From: Bacillota bacterium
GTDB taxonomy: Bacteria > Bacillota > Clostridia > Oscillospirales > Ruminococcaceae
NCBI GenBank assembly: GCA_023412215.1
Contig: JAEYNX010000020.1
Span: forward strand, 248,001-312,000
Length of the DNA: 64,000 nt
Direction: 5' to 3'
In this document: positions 55,958 to 63,989 of the stretch, in pieces
Layout: every line of letters begins with the position of its first letter
Numbering within the stretch: position 1 is the first letter of the stretch
Position numbers and translations under genes: made by a program
The notes under the pieces: generated by a model
What the model was told of the DNA's origin: nothing
What the model saw: the letters and a program-made list of their open reading frames with translations, nothing else
The model's database searches: none

Positions 55958-56050
55958 TTGGCTGATGAAATCGAAGTGGTATGTCGTGCGGCAGCTAGGC
56001 TTAAAACAGTGGTGGAACACTGGTTGAAAGTAAATAAAGTAGCGGTTTAG
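55958..56050 (+). CDS. Possible 30-residue peptide
   Basis: A TTG codon follows AAGGAAGGAGGG by six bases, the strongest ribosome site in this gap, and opens a 30-codon frame. The peptide begins MADEIEVVCRAAARLKTVV and ends in a TAG. It would be an amphipathic helix with one Cys. A second choice, ATG at 55965 in another frame, gives a 20-residue peptide, KSKWYVVRQLGLKQWW, with longer spacing. No family is recognised. It sits between two regulators of the nitrosative/redox group; the remaining bases to 56212 show nothing else. Confidence 0.3.
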   Translation: MADEIEVVCRAAARLKTVVEHWLKVNKVAV

Positions 56051-56212
56051 CAGGTATGTTCTGGGTGTGCGGAGGTGGTTTGTGCGATCGTGTGCGATAA
56101 GTTTGTGCCAAGCAAAAAGGTGTTGAAAGTAAAAGTAAGACGGGTGATACAGTAAAGCGGAGGCTCTTATTCGGTTATAGTAAAAAAGGTTACTGAAGCG
56201 TTGCTTATAAAG

Positions 56213-56524
56213 CTAATCCAGCATTTCGAGGATGGCCTCTTTGTTTTTGGCGCCCACCGAGCTGCTCATCACCCTGCCGTTTTTCATCACAACAAGGGTG
56301 GGAATGCTCATAACACGGAACTGCTCGGCGAGCTCGGGCTGTTCATCAACGTTGATCTTGCCTACCTTTACCTTACCCCTTGCTTCGCCGCTGATTTCGT
56401 CCACGATGGGGGAAACCATGCGGCACGGCCCGCACCACGGGGCCCAGAAGTCGAGTAAAACGGGGGTGGGAGACTGCAGTACTTCTTTTGTAAAGTTCTC
56501 TTTGGTTAATGTGATCGGCGGCAT
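56213..56524 (-). CDS. trxA: Thioredoxin
   Basis: 103 residues. The redox motif is WAPWCGPCRMV, preceded by PTPVLLDFW and followed by KVGKINVDEQPELAEQF and the cis-Pro loop MSIPTLVVMKNG. It reduces protein disulfides with thioredoxin reductase, which is not in the window. The start at 56524 has GGGAG seven bases upstream; a longer frame reaches 56629 without a signal. It is encoded next to hcp, which fits reductive repair under nitrosative stress. Confidence 0.95.
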   Translation of the reverse strand: MPPITLTKENFTKEVLQSPTPVLLDFWAPWCGPCRMVSPIVDEISGEARGKVKVGKINVDEQPELAEQFRVMSIPTLVVMKNGRVMSSSVGAKNKEAILEMLD

Positions 56525-56631
56525 ATCGTTGCTCCCTTTCTGTGTTGATCGGGTGTTTTCCCTTTCTGTTCTTATTATACACAAGGGCATCGATACGTTC
56601 TGTGACAATATCACCAAGTTGGTATACAATT

Positions 56632-56665
56632 AAAACCGCCGATGCTGTCCTGCCGCGGGCGGCGG
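56632..56665 (-). terminator. Terminator of hcp
   Basis: On the minus strand CCGCCG (56665-56660) pairs with CGGCGG (56641-56636), enclosing CCGCGGCAGG, and is followed by TTTTAATT. Confidence 0.7.
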
Positions 56666-56669
56666 AACA

Positions 56670-58229
56670 CTAGCCCAGAATCTTCTTTAAATCCTCTTCG
56701 GGGGTGGAGATGGGGGTGAGGTTAAACTGCTCTACCAGCGTGTTTAATACGTTGGGGGAGAGGAAGGCGGGCAGTGACGGGCCGATGTAGATGTTCTTGA
56801 TGCCCAGCGCGAGCAGGGTGAGCAGGATGCACACGGCCTTCTGCTCGTACCACGAGAGCACCAGCGTAAGCGGCAGCTCGTTTACGCCGCAGTCAAACGC
56901 CTTGGAGAGCGCCAGCGCCACCTGAATGGCACTGTAGGCGTCGTTGCACTGGCCCATATCCATGATGCGGGGCAGGCCGCCGATCTCGCCGAGGTCGAGG
57001 TCGTTAAAGCGGAACTTGCCGCAGGCAAGCGTTAGGATAATGGTATCCTTGGGGGTCTGCTTTACAAACTCAGTGTAGTAGTTGCGTCCGGGGCGTGCGC
57101 CGTCGCAGCCGCCCACTAGGAAGAAGTGCTTGATGGCGCCCGCCTTTACGGCGTTTACAACCGTCTCGGCATGGGCGAGTACGGTGCCGCGCGCAAAGCC
57201 GGTGGTGAGCACGTCGCCGCCGTTAATGCCCGTCATGCGGGTATCTTCCCTGTAGCCGCCGAGCTCCAGCGCCTTATTGATCACGGGGGTGAAGTCTTTC
57301 TCCTCGCCGATGTGGATCATGCCGGGGTAGGCCACCACCGCGGTGGTGAAGATTCGGTCGTTGTAGCTGGGCTTTACAGGCATTAAGCAGTTGGTGGTAA
57401 AGAGCACGGGGCCGGGGATGTTCTCAAACTCCTTCTGCTGGTTCTGCCAGGCGGTGCCGAAGTTGCCCTTTAAGTGGGAGTAGGCCTTGAGCTTGGGGTA
57501 GCCGTGCGCGGGCAGCATCTCGCCGTGGGTGTAGATGTTGATGCCCTTATCCTTGGTCTGCTCCAGCAGCAGGTGCAGGTCGCGCAGGTCGTGGCCGGAT
57601 ACCACGATAAACGGACCCTTTTCGATGCCGGTGGGCACCTTTACGGGCACGGGGGTGCCATAGGTCTCGGTGTTGGCCTTATCAAGCAATGCCATGCAGG
57701 AAAGGTTTACCATACCGGTCTCGTTGACAAGCGCAAGCAGCTCACCGGCGGAGAGCTCCTGTGCGATGGCTTTTAAACCCTTGTAGAAGAAGGCGGTCAC
57801 CGCGTCGTCGGTATAACCGAGCACATAGGCGTGGTAGGCGTAGGCAGCCATGCCGCGCATGCCGAACAGGATGAGGGATTTCAGCGAGCGGATATCCTCG
57901 TTGCCCTTCCACAGCGTCTCCATATCATACAGCTCCTGTGTGCCGTTAGGCGCAAGGGCAGCCGCGGCGCGCTTTACCTCTTCGATCTGCGCCTCGAGGG
58001 TATCGTCCGCAAAGTTTACGTTGGTAACGGCGGTGAACAGCCCCTCCAGAATCATCCTGTCGGTTTCGGGGGTGCGTTTGCCCTCTGCCGCCTCGGCTAG
58101 GGATATTAAGGCGCTGGTCAATTCATCCTGCAGGTTCGCGGTGGTGCTCTCCTTGCCGCACACACCCTTTACGGTACAGCATTTACCCCCCGCCGTCTGC
58201 TCACACTGAAAACAAAACATCTTTTCCAT
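56670..58229 (-). CDS. hcp: Hydroxylamine reductase (hybrid cluster protein)
   Basis: About 519 residues. The N-terminal cubane ligands are FCFQCEQTAGGKCCTVKGVC (class I spacing). The hybrid Fe-S-O cluster ligands lie in the C-terminal half, including TTNCLMP, GGCDGARPGRNYY, LACGKFRFN and the Glu/Cys in DMGQCNDAYSAI. Hcp reduces NO to N2O (and hydroxylamine in vitro) and protects from nitrosative stress; it acts in the cytosol with a small electron carrier. The ferredoxin-like gene upstream (about 116 bases away, same strand) may supply electrons. Two ATGs and a GTG are close together at the start; the one before EKMFCFQCEQ is used. Confidence 0.95.
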   Translation of the reverse strand: MEKMFCFQCEQTAGGKCCTVKGVCGKESTTANLQDELTSALISLAEAAEGKRTPETDRMILEGLFTAVTNVNFADDTLEAQIEEVKRAAAALAPNGTQELYDMETLWKGNEDIRSLKSLILFGMRGMAAYAYHAYVLGYTDDAVTAFFYKGLKAIAQELSAGELLALVNETGMVNLSCMALLDKANTETYGTPVPVKVPTGIEKGPFIVVSGHDLRDLHLLLEQTKDKGINIYTHGEMLPAHGYPKLKAYSHLKGNFGTAWQNQQKEFENIPGPVLFTTNCLMPVKPSYNDRIFTTAVVAYPGMIHIGEEKDFTPVINKALELGGYREDTRMTGINGGDVLTTGFARGTVLAHAETVVNAVKAGAIKHFFLVGGCDGARPGRNYYTEFVKQTPKDTIILTLACGKFRFNDLDLGEIGGLPRIMDMGQCNDAYSAIQVALALSKAFDCGVNELPLTLVLSWYEQKAVCILLTLLALGIKNIYIGPSLPAFLSPNVLNTLVEQFNLTPISTPEEDLKKILG

Positions 58230-58345
58230 CATTCTTATCACCGTGTCTTTCCGGCTCCGCTTTGCGCATAGGCAGGGAACCTCATAATAATTTTTGAATG
58301 CCGCAATGCGGCAGTTTAAACAAATTCAGTCAAGGGCTTTTGCGG

Positions 58346-59119
58346 TTAATCCTCAAGGATGTTCCCGTCGGTGGAAAGGGTAACGATCTGCCACGGAATC
58401 ATCTTGCCGCTGTGCATAAGCGCCGTTTTCGCCGCTTGGGCGATACCGCCGCAGCAGGGTACCTCCATGCGCACCACCGTCAGGCTCTTGATGTTGTTGT
58501 TTGCGAGTATCGCGGTAAGCTTTTCGGCGTAATCGCCCTCGTCCAGCTTGGGGCAGCCGATGATGGTGATCTTATTCTTCATAAAACGGCTGTGGAAGTT
58601 TGCGTAGGCGTAGGCGGCACAGTCCGCCGCAATCAAGAGATTCGCCCCGTCAAAGTAGGGCGCGTTTACCGGCACCAGCTTAATCTGTACCGGCCACTGG
58701 TTCAGCTGGGAGGGAATCTCCTGCGCGGTAGCAGGCGCCGCAGCGGGCGCGGTACGCTCGATCGCCATAGCGCGGGAACCGGGACATCCGCCATGCGGGT
58801 TGATGGATGGTACAACTGTATTATTGCGGATGTCCTCGCATCCACCAAAACCGTGCGGCAATGCGGGGGCAGGCTGCTCCGTCTTCAGCTTCGCGGTGTC
58901 CACCGCCGCCTGGTCGTAGGCCGCCGCCTCGCGCTCCTCAAAGGTGATGGCGCCGGTGGGGCATACGGGCAGGCAGTTGCCCAGGCCGTCGCAGTAATCG
59001 TCGCGCAGCAGCGTTGCCTTGCCCGCTACCAGCCCGATGGCGCCCTCATGGCAGGCGTTTACACAAAGGCCGCAGCCGTTGCAGCGTTCCTCGTCAATCT
59101 TTATAACCTTTCTGATCAT
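58346..59119 (-). CDS. 4Fe-4S ferredoxin-like protein with C-terminal unknown domain
   Basis: 257 residues. A two-cluster ferredoxin domain fills the first 60: CNGCGLCVNACHEGA and CDGLGNCLPVCPTGAI; the second motif is CxxxxxC rather than CxxC. A linker with CEDIRNNTVV and GGCPGSRAMA (two more Cys) precedes a Rossmann-like C-terminal domain (150-250) with ADCAAYAYANFHSRF, IIGCPKLDEGDYAEKL and MEVPCCGGIAQAAK, a possible further cluster site. Such proteins are regularly found beside hcp in Clostridia and are taken to be electron donors. It starts the leftward hcp unit; GAGGAGG precedes the ATG. The divergent Crp/Fnr gene faces it. Confidence 0.88.
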   Translation of the reverse strand: MIRKVIKIDEERCNGCGLCVNACHEGAIGLVAGKATLLRDDYCDGLGNCLPVCPTGAITFEEREAAAYDQAAVDTAKLKTEQPAPALPHGFGGCEDIRNNTVVPSINPHGGCPGSRAMAIERTAPAAAPATAQEIPSQLNQWPVQIKLVPVNAPYFDGANLLIAADCAAYAYANFHSRFMKNKITIIGCPKLDEGDYAEKLTAILANNNIKSLTVVRMEVPCCGGIAQAAKTALMHSGKMIPWQIVTLSTDGNILED

Positions 59120-59165
59120 CTTCTATATCCTCCTCATTTAACTTGAATGTTACAGAGTGCTTATA

Positions 59166-59194
59166 TTGTTTTTACATGCTTACTGTACTATAAT
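59166..59194 (+). promoter_or_regulatory. Promoter of the rightward Crp/Fnr gene
   Basis: TTGTTT (59166-59171), 17 bases, TATAAT (59189-59194). Transcription would begin near 59201, which excludes the upstream GTG at 59157 as the start codon of the gene. Confidence 0.6.
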
Positions 59195-59208
59195 AAAAAA
59201 AGATGTGC

Positions 59209-59224
59209 TGTTGCATCTGCAACA
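59209..59224. promoter_or_regulatory. Operator dyad between the Crp/Fnr and ferredoxin-hcp genes
   Basis: TGTTGCA-TC-TGCAACA is a perfect inverted repeat of two seven-base arms, the size and symmetry of a Crp/Fnr-family site. It lies about eight bases after the predicted start of the crp/fnr transcript, a place suited to autorepression, and about 85 bases upstream of the leftward ferredoxin gene, where it could activate. Confidence 0.65.
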
Positions 59225-59240
59225 AAGGGGTGAGTTTTTT

Positions 59241-59900
59241 ATAAAATTTTTTAATCTGCTTTCAAACGTGCCGCTCTTTTCGGGGATAACCGAAGACGAG
59301 CTGCAGCGGATGTTCGGCTGTCTGGGTGCTGCTTTTAAGACCTACGGCAAAGGCGCGGCCATCTTTTTGGCGGGCGAGCCGGTGCCCTCGTTCGGGGTGA
59401 TGCTAAACGGCGTTGCGGATATCGTCCGCGAGGATATTACCGGAGCACGGGCCATTATCGCCAAGGTTTGCGAGGGGGAACTGTTCGGCGAAGCGTTTGC
59501 CTGCGGCGAGGTGGACGAAAGCCCCGTTTCGGTTTTTGCCGCGGCGGAGTGTGAGGTGCTGCTGCTGCCCGTCAAGGGCATCCTTTCGGTCTGCCCGCAC
59601 GCCTGCGCCTTTCACGCCAGGCTGGTTGAAAACATGATGCGCCTGCTTGCGCGCAAGAATATCCTCTTGCACGAGAAAATGGAGCTGCTTTCTAAAAAAA
59701 CCATCCGTGAGCGGCTGCTTGCTTACCTGTACCTTGTGGCACAAAGGCAGGGCAGCAGGCGGTTCGCCATCCCCTTTACGCGTGGCGAACTGGCGGATTA
59801 TCTCTGCACCGACCGCAGCGCCCTTTCGCGCGAACTGAGCGCCATGCAAAGTGAAGGCCTACTCACCTTTAACCGCAACGAGTTTCATTTGTCAGGCTAA
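59241..59900 (+). CDS. Crp/Fnr family regulator of the hcp cluster (unusual start codon)
   Basis: About 220 residues. The beta roll (10-115) starts FFNLLSNVPLFSGITEDELQ and includes GEPVPSFGVMLNGVADIV, EGELFGEAFACGEVDESPVS. The DNA-binding helix-turn-helix is FTRGELADYLCTDRSALSRE near residue 185. Six or more Cys (GCLGAAF, ACGE, SVCPHACAF) could serve metal or NO sensing. The start is a problem: AAAGGGG at 59225-59230 fits only the ATA at 59241, which gives the normal family N-terminus; a TTG at 59211 lies inside the operator dyad and has no ribosome site. Divergence from ferredoxin-hcp makes it their likely regulator (HcpR-like role, inference). Confidence 0.87.
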   Translation: MKFFNLLSNVPLFSGITEDELQRMFGCLGAAFKTYGKGAAIFLAGEPVPSFGVMLNGVADIVREDITGARAIIAKVCEGELFGEAFACGEVDESPVSVFAAAECEVLLLPVKGILSVCPHACAFHARLVENMMRLLARKNILLHEKMELLSKKTIRERLLAYLYLVAQRQGSRRFAIPFTRGELADYLCTDRSALSRELSAMQSEGLLTFNRNEFHLSG

Positions 59901-60029
59901 TTTTAGACACGCCCTTAGCAGATGCGCGGGCGGTTTTTGCCGCCGAATGGTTCTTTTATGTGTGTCTTCTGCAACTTCGTAAGACGTACAAAAAAGAATT
60001 AGTTTAATAACAAGGAAGTACCTGCAACA

Positions 60030-61355
60030 ATGTTTACACGAAAAGATCTGACCAAACTCATCGTTCCACTGATCATCGAGCAGGTTTTGGGGGCAACCAT
60101 TGGCATTGCCGATACCCTGATGGTTGCCATCGCCGGTGAGGCGGTAGTTTCGGGCGTTTCTCTGGTAGACTCGCTGAACATACTGCTCATTAACGTCTTT
60201 TCCGCGCTCGCCACAGGCGGCGCAATCATTTCTTCGCAATACCTCGGGCGGGGGGACGAAAAGGGAGCCAATGCCGCGGCCAAGCAGCTGGTGATTGCCA
60301 CCACGATGGTTTCGCTGGTGCTTATGGTCGCCTGTCTGCCCTCAACCGAAGGTATCCTGCGGCTTATTTACGGCAATACAGAGGCGGATGTGATGCAGAG
60401 CGCGAAGGATTATTTCTTCTTTTCCGCGCTTTCCTACCCGTTTATCGCATCCTATAACGCGTGCACGGCCCTGTTCCGTTCCATGAACAACTCCAAGGTG
60501 CCCATGTTTACGTCCGGGCTTATCAATATCGTCAATGTCGGCGGCAACGCGCTGTTTATCTTCGGCTTTGGCATGGGGGCCGCCGGCGCGGCGCTTGCAT
60601 CGCTGATCTCCCGTATGCTGGGGACGGTGATACTCTTTATCCTGCTTTCCGGCAATGGGCATGTGATTCATTTTGATTCTTTCTTCCCCCTGCGCTTTGA
60701 TGGGGGTATGATCAAGAATATCCTGCGCATCGGTGTCCCCAACGGGCTTGAGAACAGCATGTTTCAGATCGGCAAGATTCTGGTGCAGGGAGTCGTAACC
60801 TCCTTCGGCACCACCGCCATTGCGGCCAACGCCGTTGCGGGCAGCGTCGCGTCCATCGCCATGATGCCCGGCTCCGCTATCGGCCTTGCCACCATCACGG
60901 TGGTAGGGCGGTGCATCGGCGCCAAGGATTATAAGCAGGCGGGCGGGTATATGCTTAAGCTTACTTGGCTTTCGCAGGCGATTGTCGCCGGCGTCAACGG
61001 GCTCATCCTTGTTACGATGAACCCGATTCTCACGCTGTACGACCTGACGCCCGAAACGGCGGCGCTTGCCAAGCAGCTGCTCATCTGTGCCTGTGTGATC
61101 GGCATCCTGTTTTGGTCGGTTTCCTTCACGCTGCCAAACGGCCTTCGCGCCGCCAACGACGTGAAATTTACCATGATCATCGCCATTATCTCAATGTGGG
61201 TGTTTCGCGTGGGGTTTGGATATGTGTGCAGCATCTGGCTGGGCGCGGGGACATTGGGAATATGGATCGGTATGGGTGTAGACTGGTTGTTCCGCTCGAT
61301 TGTGTTCATCCTACGGTACATAAGCGGCCGATGGAAAAACCGGCAGATTATCTGA
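60030..61355 (+). CDS. MATE family efflux transporter
   Basis: 441 residues with twelve membrane helices in two pseudo-repeats. It opens with DLTKLIVPLIIEQVLGATIG and ADTLMVAIAGEAVVSGVSLV, typical of the NorM/DinF-like MATE superfamily. The second half begins FDGGMIKNILRIGVPNGLEN. Ion-coupled (sodium or proton) export of cationic drugs or metabolites is family knowledge; the substrate is open. AAGGAAG stands about ten bases before the ATG. It follows the Crp/Fnr gene by 129 bases and precedes the MBL-fold gene by 38 bases, possibly in one transcript. Confidence 0.93.
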   Translation: MFTRKDLTKLIVPLIIEQVLGATIGIADTLMVAIAGEAVVSGVSLVDSLNILLINVFSALATGGAIISSQYLGRGDEKGANAAAKQLVIATTMVSLVLMVACLPSTEGILRLIYGNTEADVMQSAKDYFFFSALSYPFIASYNACTALFRSMNNSKVPMFTSGLINIVNVGGNALFIFGFGMGAAGAALASLISRMLGTVILFILLSGNGHVIHFDSFFPLRFDGGMIKNILRIGVPNGLENSMFQIGKILVQGVVTSFGTTAIAANAVAGSVASIAMMPGSAIGLATITVVGRCIGAKDYKQAGGYMLKLTWLSQAIVAGVNGLILVTMNPILTLYDLTPETAALAKQLLICACVIGILFWSVSFTLPNGLRAANDVKFTMIIAIISMWVFRVGFGYVCSIWLGAGTLGIWIGMGVDWLFRSIVFILRYISGRWKNRQII

Positions 61356-61393
61356 CAGTGGATACACACTCTTAAGACAACGGAGGAAAGCAT

Positions 61394-62269
61394 ATGTATG
61401 AGCTGATACAGGCGGCAGAGCGCACCTATTATATCGACTGCCCCGCCAAGATGGGCGTTTATGTTGCGGGCACGGACGCGTGGCTCGTCGACAGCGGCAA
61501 CGACAAGGAGGCGGGCAAGAAGGCGCTGCGCCACCTTGATGAGAAGGGCTGGCAGCTGCGGGGGATCGTCAACACCCACTCCAACGCCGATCATACGGGC
61601 GGCAACAGCTTTTTGCAGCAAAAAACGGGCTGTGCGGTGGTAAGCACCGGTATGGAGAACGCGTTTGCGCGCTTTCCGGTACTTGAGGCCTCGTTCTTGT
61701 ACGGGGGCTACCCCTGCAAGGAGCTGCGCAATAAGTTTTTGATGGCCCCGCCCTGCACGCCGACCGGCGAGGCGGAAGACGCGCTGCCCGAAGGGCTTAA
61801 CGTTCTGCGTCTGCCGGGGCACTTCTTTGATATGATTGCCGTCAAAACCCCGGACGACGTCTGGTTTTTGGCGGACAGCCTGTTCGGGGAGAATATCCTC
61901 ACTAAATATCATCTGTCGTTTATCTACGACGTTAGGGCGTTCCTTGGGACCCTTGCGATGCTGGAGAGCCTCGAGGGCAGGCTGTTTATCCCCGCCCACG
62001 CCCCCGCAGCAGTGGACATCCGCCCGCTTGTGCGGGAAAACCGCGAAAAGGTGCTCGAGATTATAGAGACCATCTCCGGTTTTTGCGCCCGGCCCAGCTG
62101 CTTTGAAGAGATTTTAAAGCGGGTGTTTGATCACTACGCACTGACGATGGATTTTAACCAGTACGTGCTGGTCGGCAGCACCGTGCGCTCCTATCTCTCT
62201 TACCTGCACGACGAGGGGAGGCTTACGTGCAGCTTTACGGAAAACCGCCTTTTGTGGAAAAGTATTTAA
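61394..62269 (+). CDS. MBL-fold metallo-hydrolase
   Basis: 291 residues. The metallo-beta-lactamase fold is shown by AWLVDSGNDKEAGKKALRHL, the metal motif NTHSNADHTGGN, LRLPGHFFDMIAV, WFLADSLFG and FIPAHAPA. The first metal motif reads H-x-N-x-D-H: the second His of the usual HxHxDH is Asn, as in a clostridial subgroup; the remaining Asp-His and later His/Asp suggest one metal site may be altered. The last 80 residues are helical. Glyoxalase II-like or quorum-type hydrolysis is possible, but no substrate can be named. The start has GGAGG seven bases upstream. Confidence 0.88.
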   Translation: MYELIQAAERTYYIDCPAKMGVYVAGTDAWLVDSGNDKEAGKKALRHLDEKGWQLRGIVNTHSNADHTGGNSFLQQKTGCAVVSTGMENAFARFPVLEASFLYGGYPCKELRNKFLMAPPCTPTGEAEDALPEGLNVLRLPGHFFDMIAVKTPDDVWFLADSLFGENILTKYHLSFIYDVRAFLGTLAMLESLEGRLFIPAHAPAAVDIRPLVRENREKVLEIIETISGFCARPSCFEEILKRVFDHYALTMDFNQYVLVGSTVRSYLSYLHDEGRLTCSFTENRLLWKSI

Positions 62270-62327
62270 CCGTTTCTGTTTGTTCAGTTGAAAACACAAC
62301 CTTTTTGATTAATTGCTTTCCTATCAG

Positions 62328-62370
62328 ACAGCCCCCGTAAAACGAAACCGTTTTACGGGGGCTGTTTTTG
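62328..62370 (+). terminator. Terminator after the MBL-fold gene
   Basis: ACAGCCCCCGTAAAAC pairs with GTTTTACGGGGGCTGT around GAAACC and is followed by TTTTG. A textbook terminator. Confidence 0.93.
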
Positions 62371-62451
62371 CAGGCTGATGGAGAATAGCACCAGTCGGGC
62401 TGCGTATACTAAGATTACCGATAAAAAAGGATGAACAGAGAGGGCGCAAAT

Positions 62452-62691
62452 ATGCCGAAGGAAAGCGCATATTTTACGGTTGAAAACTTCAAAGACAGCA
62501 GGGACGCAAAACGCATCAAGAATGGGCTGGGAACCATCCACGGGGTGACGTCGGTGAGCGTGAACGCCCACGACCGCCGCGTGGCGGTGGACTTTGACAA
62601 CTCCGGCACCAGTCACGACAGGATCGAGCACCGGCTTTGCAGCCTAGGCTACCAGATCACCGCGCAGAGCGGGGAAGAACACATCATGTAA
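62452..62691 (+). CDS. Small HMA-like domain protein without CxxC
   Basis: 79 residues with the beta-alpha-beta-beta-alpha-beta outline of heavy-metal-associated domains: SAYFTVENFKD, a helix DAKRIKNGLGTIHGVTSVSV, NAHDRRVAVDFD, then a second helix HDRIEHRLCSLGYQI. The metal-binding CxxC of the first loop is absent (replaced by FKDSRD), so it cannot bind copper in the usual way. A single Cys lies in the last helix. The start at 62452 has GAGAGGG eight bases upstream. Two small basic proteins follow on the same strand. Confidence 0.75.
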   Translation: MPKESAYFTVENFKDSRDAKRIKNGLGTIHGVTSVSVNAHDRRVAVDFDNSGTSHDRIEHRLCSLGYQITAQSGEEHIM

Positions 62692-62725
62692 ACTACAGTT
62701 ATCTGCGGAAAGGAGTGTAACAACA

Positions 62726-62860
62726 ATGCCGAAAGACAGCCAGCCCGACAATAAAAAGGTGCGCGTAAAAAAGGCAAAGGGGCAAACCCCCATTACGCGC
62801 GAAAACCAGAACCAGCACAACAACGCGAAGAAGCAGTCTGTCCCCAATAACGATGTATAA
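62726..62860 (+). CDS. Unknown small basic protein (44 residues)
   Basis: A 44-codon frame with AGGAG ten bases before its ATG. It begins MPKDSQPDNKKVRVKKAKGQ, then TPITRENQNQHNNAK, and ends SVPNNDV. Lys, Asn and Gln make up most of it, with no hydrophobic core and no Cys. It probably stays unfolded or binds nucleic acid or spore/cell-wall polymers. Its end resembles the middle of the next small protein (VPNND against IPKND). No family is recognised. Confidence 0.6.
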   Translation: MPKDSQPDNKKVRVKKAKGQTPITRENQNQHNNAKKQSVPNNDV

Positions 62861-62968
62861 TACGCATTCCTCTTGTACCACATAGCGGCTAAAAACCACA
62901 ACCGCGCATTGCAATGGGGAATTGTCCCCATTTTAATAGTATAAAGCTTAGTAAAGGACGGTTTACAC

Positions 62969-63121
62969 ATGGCGAAGGCAGGGATGAGAAGACCCGACCC
63001 CAAGGAACCGCACGGCACCGAGAGCAACCGCAAAACCCATATCCCCAAAAACGACCTGCGCCCAGTACCCGAACTGCAGGGCAAGGCCAAGCGCACGAAG
63101 GATAAAGCGGGGCCGGCCTAA
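62969..63121 (+). CDS. Unknown small basic protein (50 residues)
   Basis: A 50-codon frame with AAAGGA ten bases before its ATG. It begins MAKAGMRRPDPKEPHGTESN, continues RKTHIPKNDLRPVPELQG and ends in a Lys-rich tail. It is Pro- and Lys-rich with no hydrophobic segment. Layout and composition match the 44-residue protein just upstream, so the two may be distant paralogues. The sequence reads like a short conserved clostridial protein, but I cannot name a family. Confidence 0.6.
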   Translation: MAKAGMRRPDPKEPHGTESNRKTHIPKNDLRPVPELQGKAKRTKDKAGPA

Positions 63122-63186
63122 AAGAGTATTCAATTACTGGATATATGATACGCTTTTATGACGCTCATTTCAACCGCGGACAAAAA

Positions 63187-63220
63187 TAAAAGGAACGGCG
63201 TTCACTGACGCCGCTCCTAA
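63187..63220 (-). terminator. Terminator of the sortase gene
   Basis: On the minus strand GGAGCGGCGT pairs with ACGCCGTTCC (one G-T pair) around CAGTGA and is followed by TTTTATTTTTG. Confidence 0.88.
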
Positions 63221-63232
63221 AGGACTGTTCTG

Positions 63233-63904
63233 TTATGGAACCAATCTGCACCACACAATCAGGCGGTTGACAGGGTTGAGCACCGGCGTGCAGGTAACCA
63301 GCGTGAGCAGATGCGCCTCTTCCTCCTGCGGTGACAGCACATCTAAAGCGTCGGGGCTTACGGTAAAAGAGCGAAACACCTCGTAGGTGTAGGTGTCTTC
63401 ACCGTATTCTATCGTTACGGTATCGCCCTCTTTTAGCATATCGAGGTGGCGGAAGGGGTGCATCACAAGATAGTTTCGGTGCCCCGCAAGCACGCAGTTG
63501 CCCTCCTCTCCCGGCAGGGCGGTGTCCTCCACATGCCCCACCCCGTAAAACAGCTCGTCGCCCATGCCCTCTACAATATTTTCTGAGATGCCGATGGCGG
63601 GCAGCTTGATAACCCCCAGCGACTGCAAAGCGATCTCGGGCCGGGCGGCAAAGAAACTGCCCAGATTGGGCAGAGCCGGCGAACTGCTTGCGGCCTCCTG
63701 CTGCCCGGCGGGTTCATCCGCCTGCGCAAAAACAGGCAGGGGCTTCGGGTCCGGCAGTTCCCGCTGCGCCGACAAGCCAAGGGAAGCGAGTAACTGCCCC
63801 CAGGGGTAGTACACCGCCTCGTAGGCCACCGACACCGCGATAAGCAGAATGCCCAGCAGCACAATGAGCTTTGAGAAGAATGGATGCCGTTTACGGTTGA
63901 TCAT
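63233..63904 (-). CDS. Sortase (class D-like)
   Basis: 223 residues. An N-terminal membrane anchor (SKLIVLLGILLIAVSVAYEA) and a Pro/Ala-rich linker (about 45-80) precede the sortase barrel. The catalytic His is in LAGHRNYLV, the Cys in LLTLVTCTPVLN and the Arg in NRLIVWCR. The LxTC(T)P form with a short beta7-beta8 link fits class D sortases of Clostridia, which anchor LPxTx-type surface proteins to peptidoglycan. No sortase substrate or pilin with an LPxTG-like tail is encoded in the window. AAAGGCGGG precedes the ATG. Confidence 0.92.
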   Translation of the reverse strand: MINRKRHPFFSKLIVLLGILLIAVSVAYEAVYYPWGQLLASLGLSAQRELPDPKPLPVFAQADEPAGQQEAASSSPALPNLGSFFAARPEIALQSLGVIKLPAIGISENIVEGMGDELFYGVGHVEDTALPGEEGNCVLAGHRNYLVMHPFRHLDMLKEGDTVTIEYGEDTYTYEVFRSFTVSPDALDVLSPQEEEAHLLTLVTCTPVLNPVNRLIVWCRLVP

Positions 63905-63956
63905 TGCAGTACCCGCCTTTCAACATCTGTGCATCATGCGTTAAAAAAGTGGTGCC

Positions 63957-63989
63957 CTAAAAAGATACCGCTCCTTGTCAGGGGAGCGG
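63957..63989 (-). terminator. Terminator of a leftward gene beyond the window
   Basis: On the minus strand CCGCTCC...GGAGCGG (63989-63968) is followed by TATCTTTTTAG, so a gene reading leftward should end just right of position 64000. Confidence 0.6.

Noticed and set aside
55824..56027. 67-codon plus-strand frame starting inside the Crp/Fnr leader
   Set aside because: Its start lies on the divergent gene's ribosome site and it reads through a strong hairpin; the shorter frames after AAGGAGGG are better candidates.
62401..62424. ACCGATAA as a fourth flagellar-type -10 box before the HMA-like gene
   Set aside because: No TAAA-like box lies 15 bases upstream, unlike the three sites reported.
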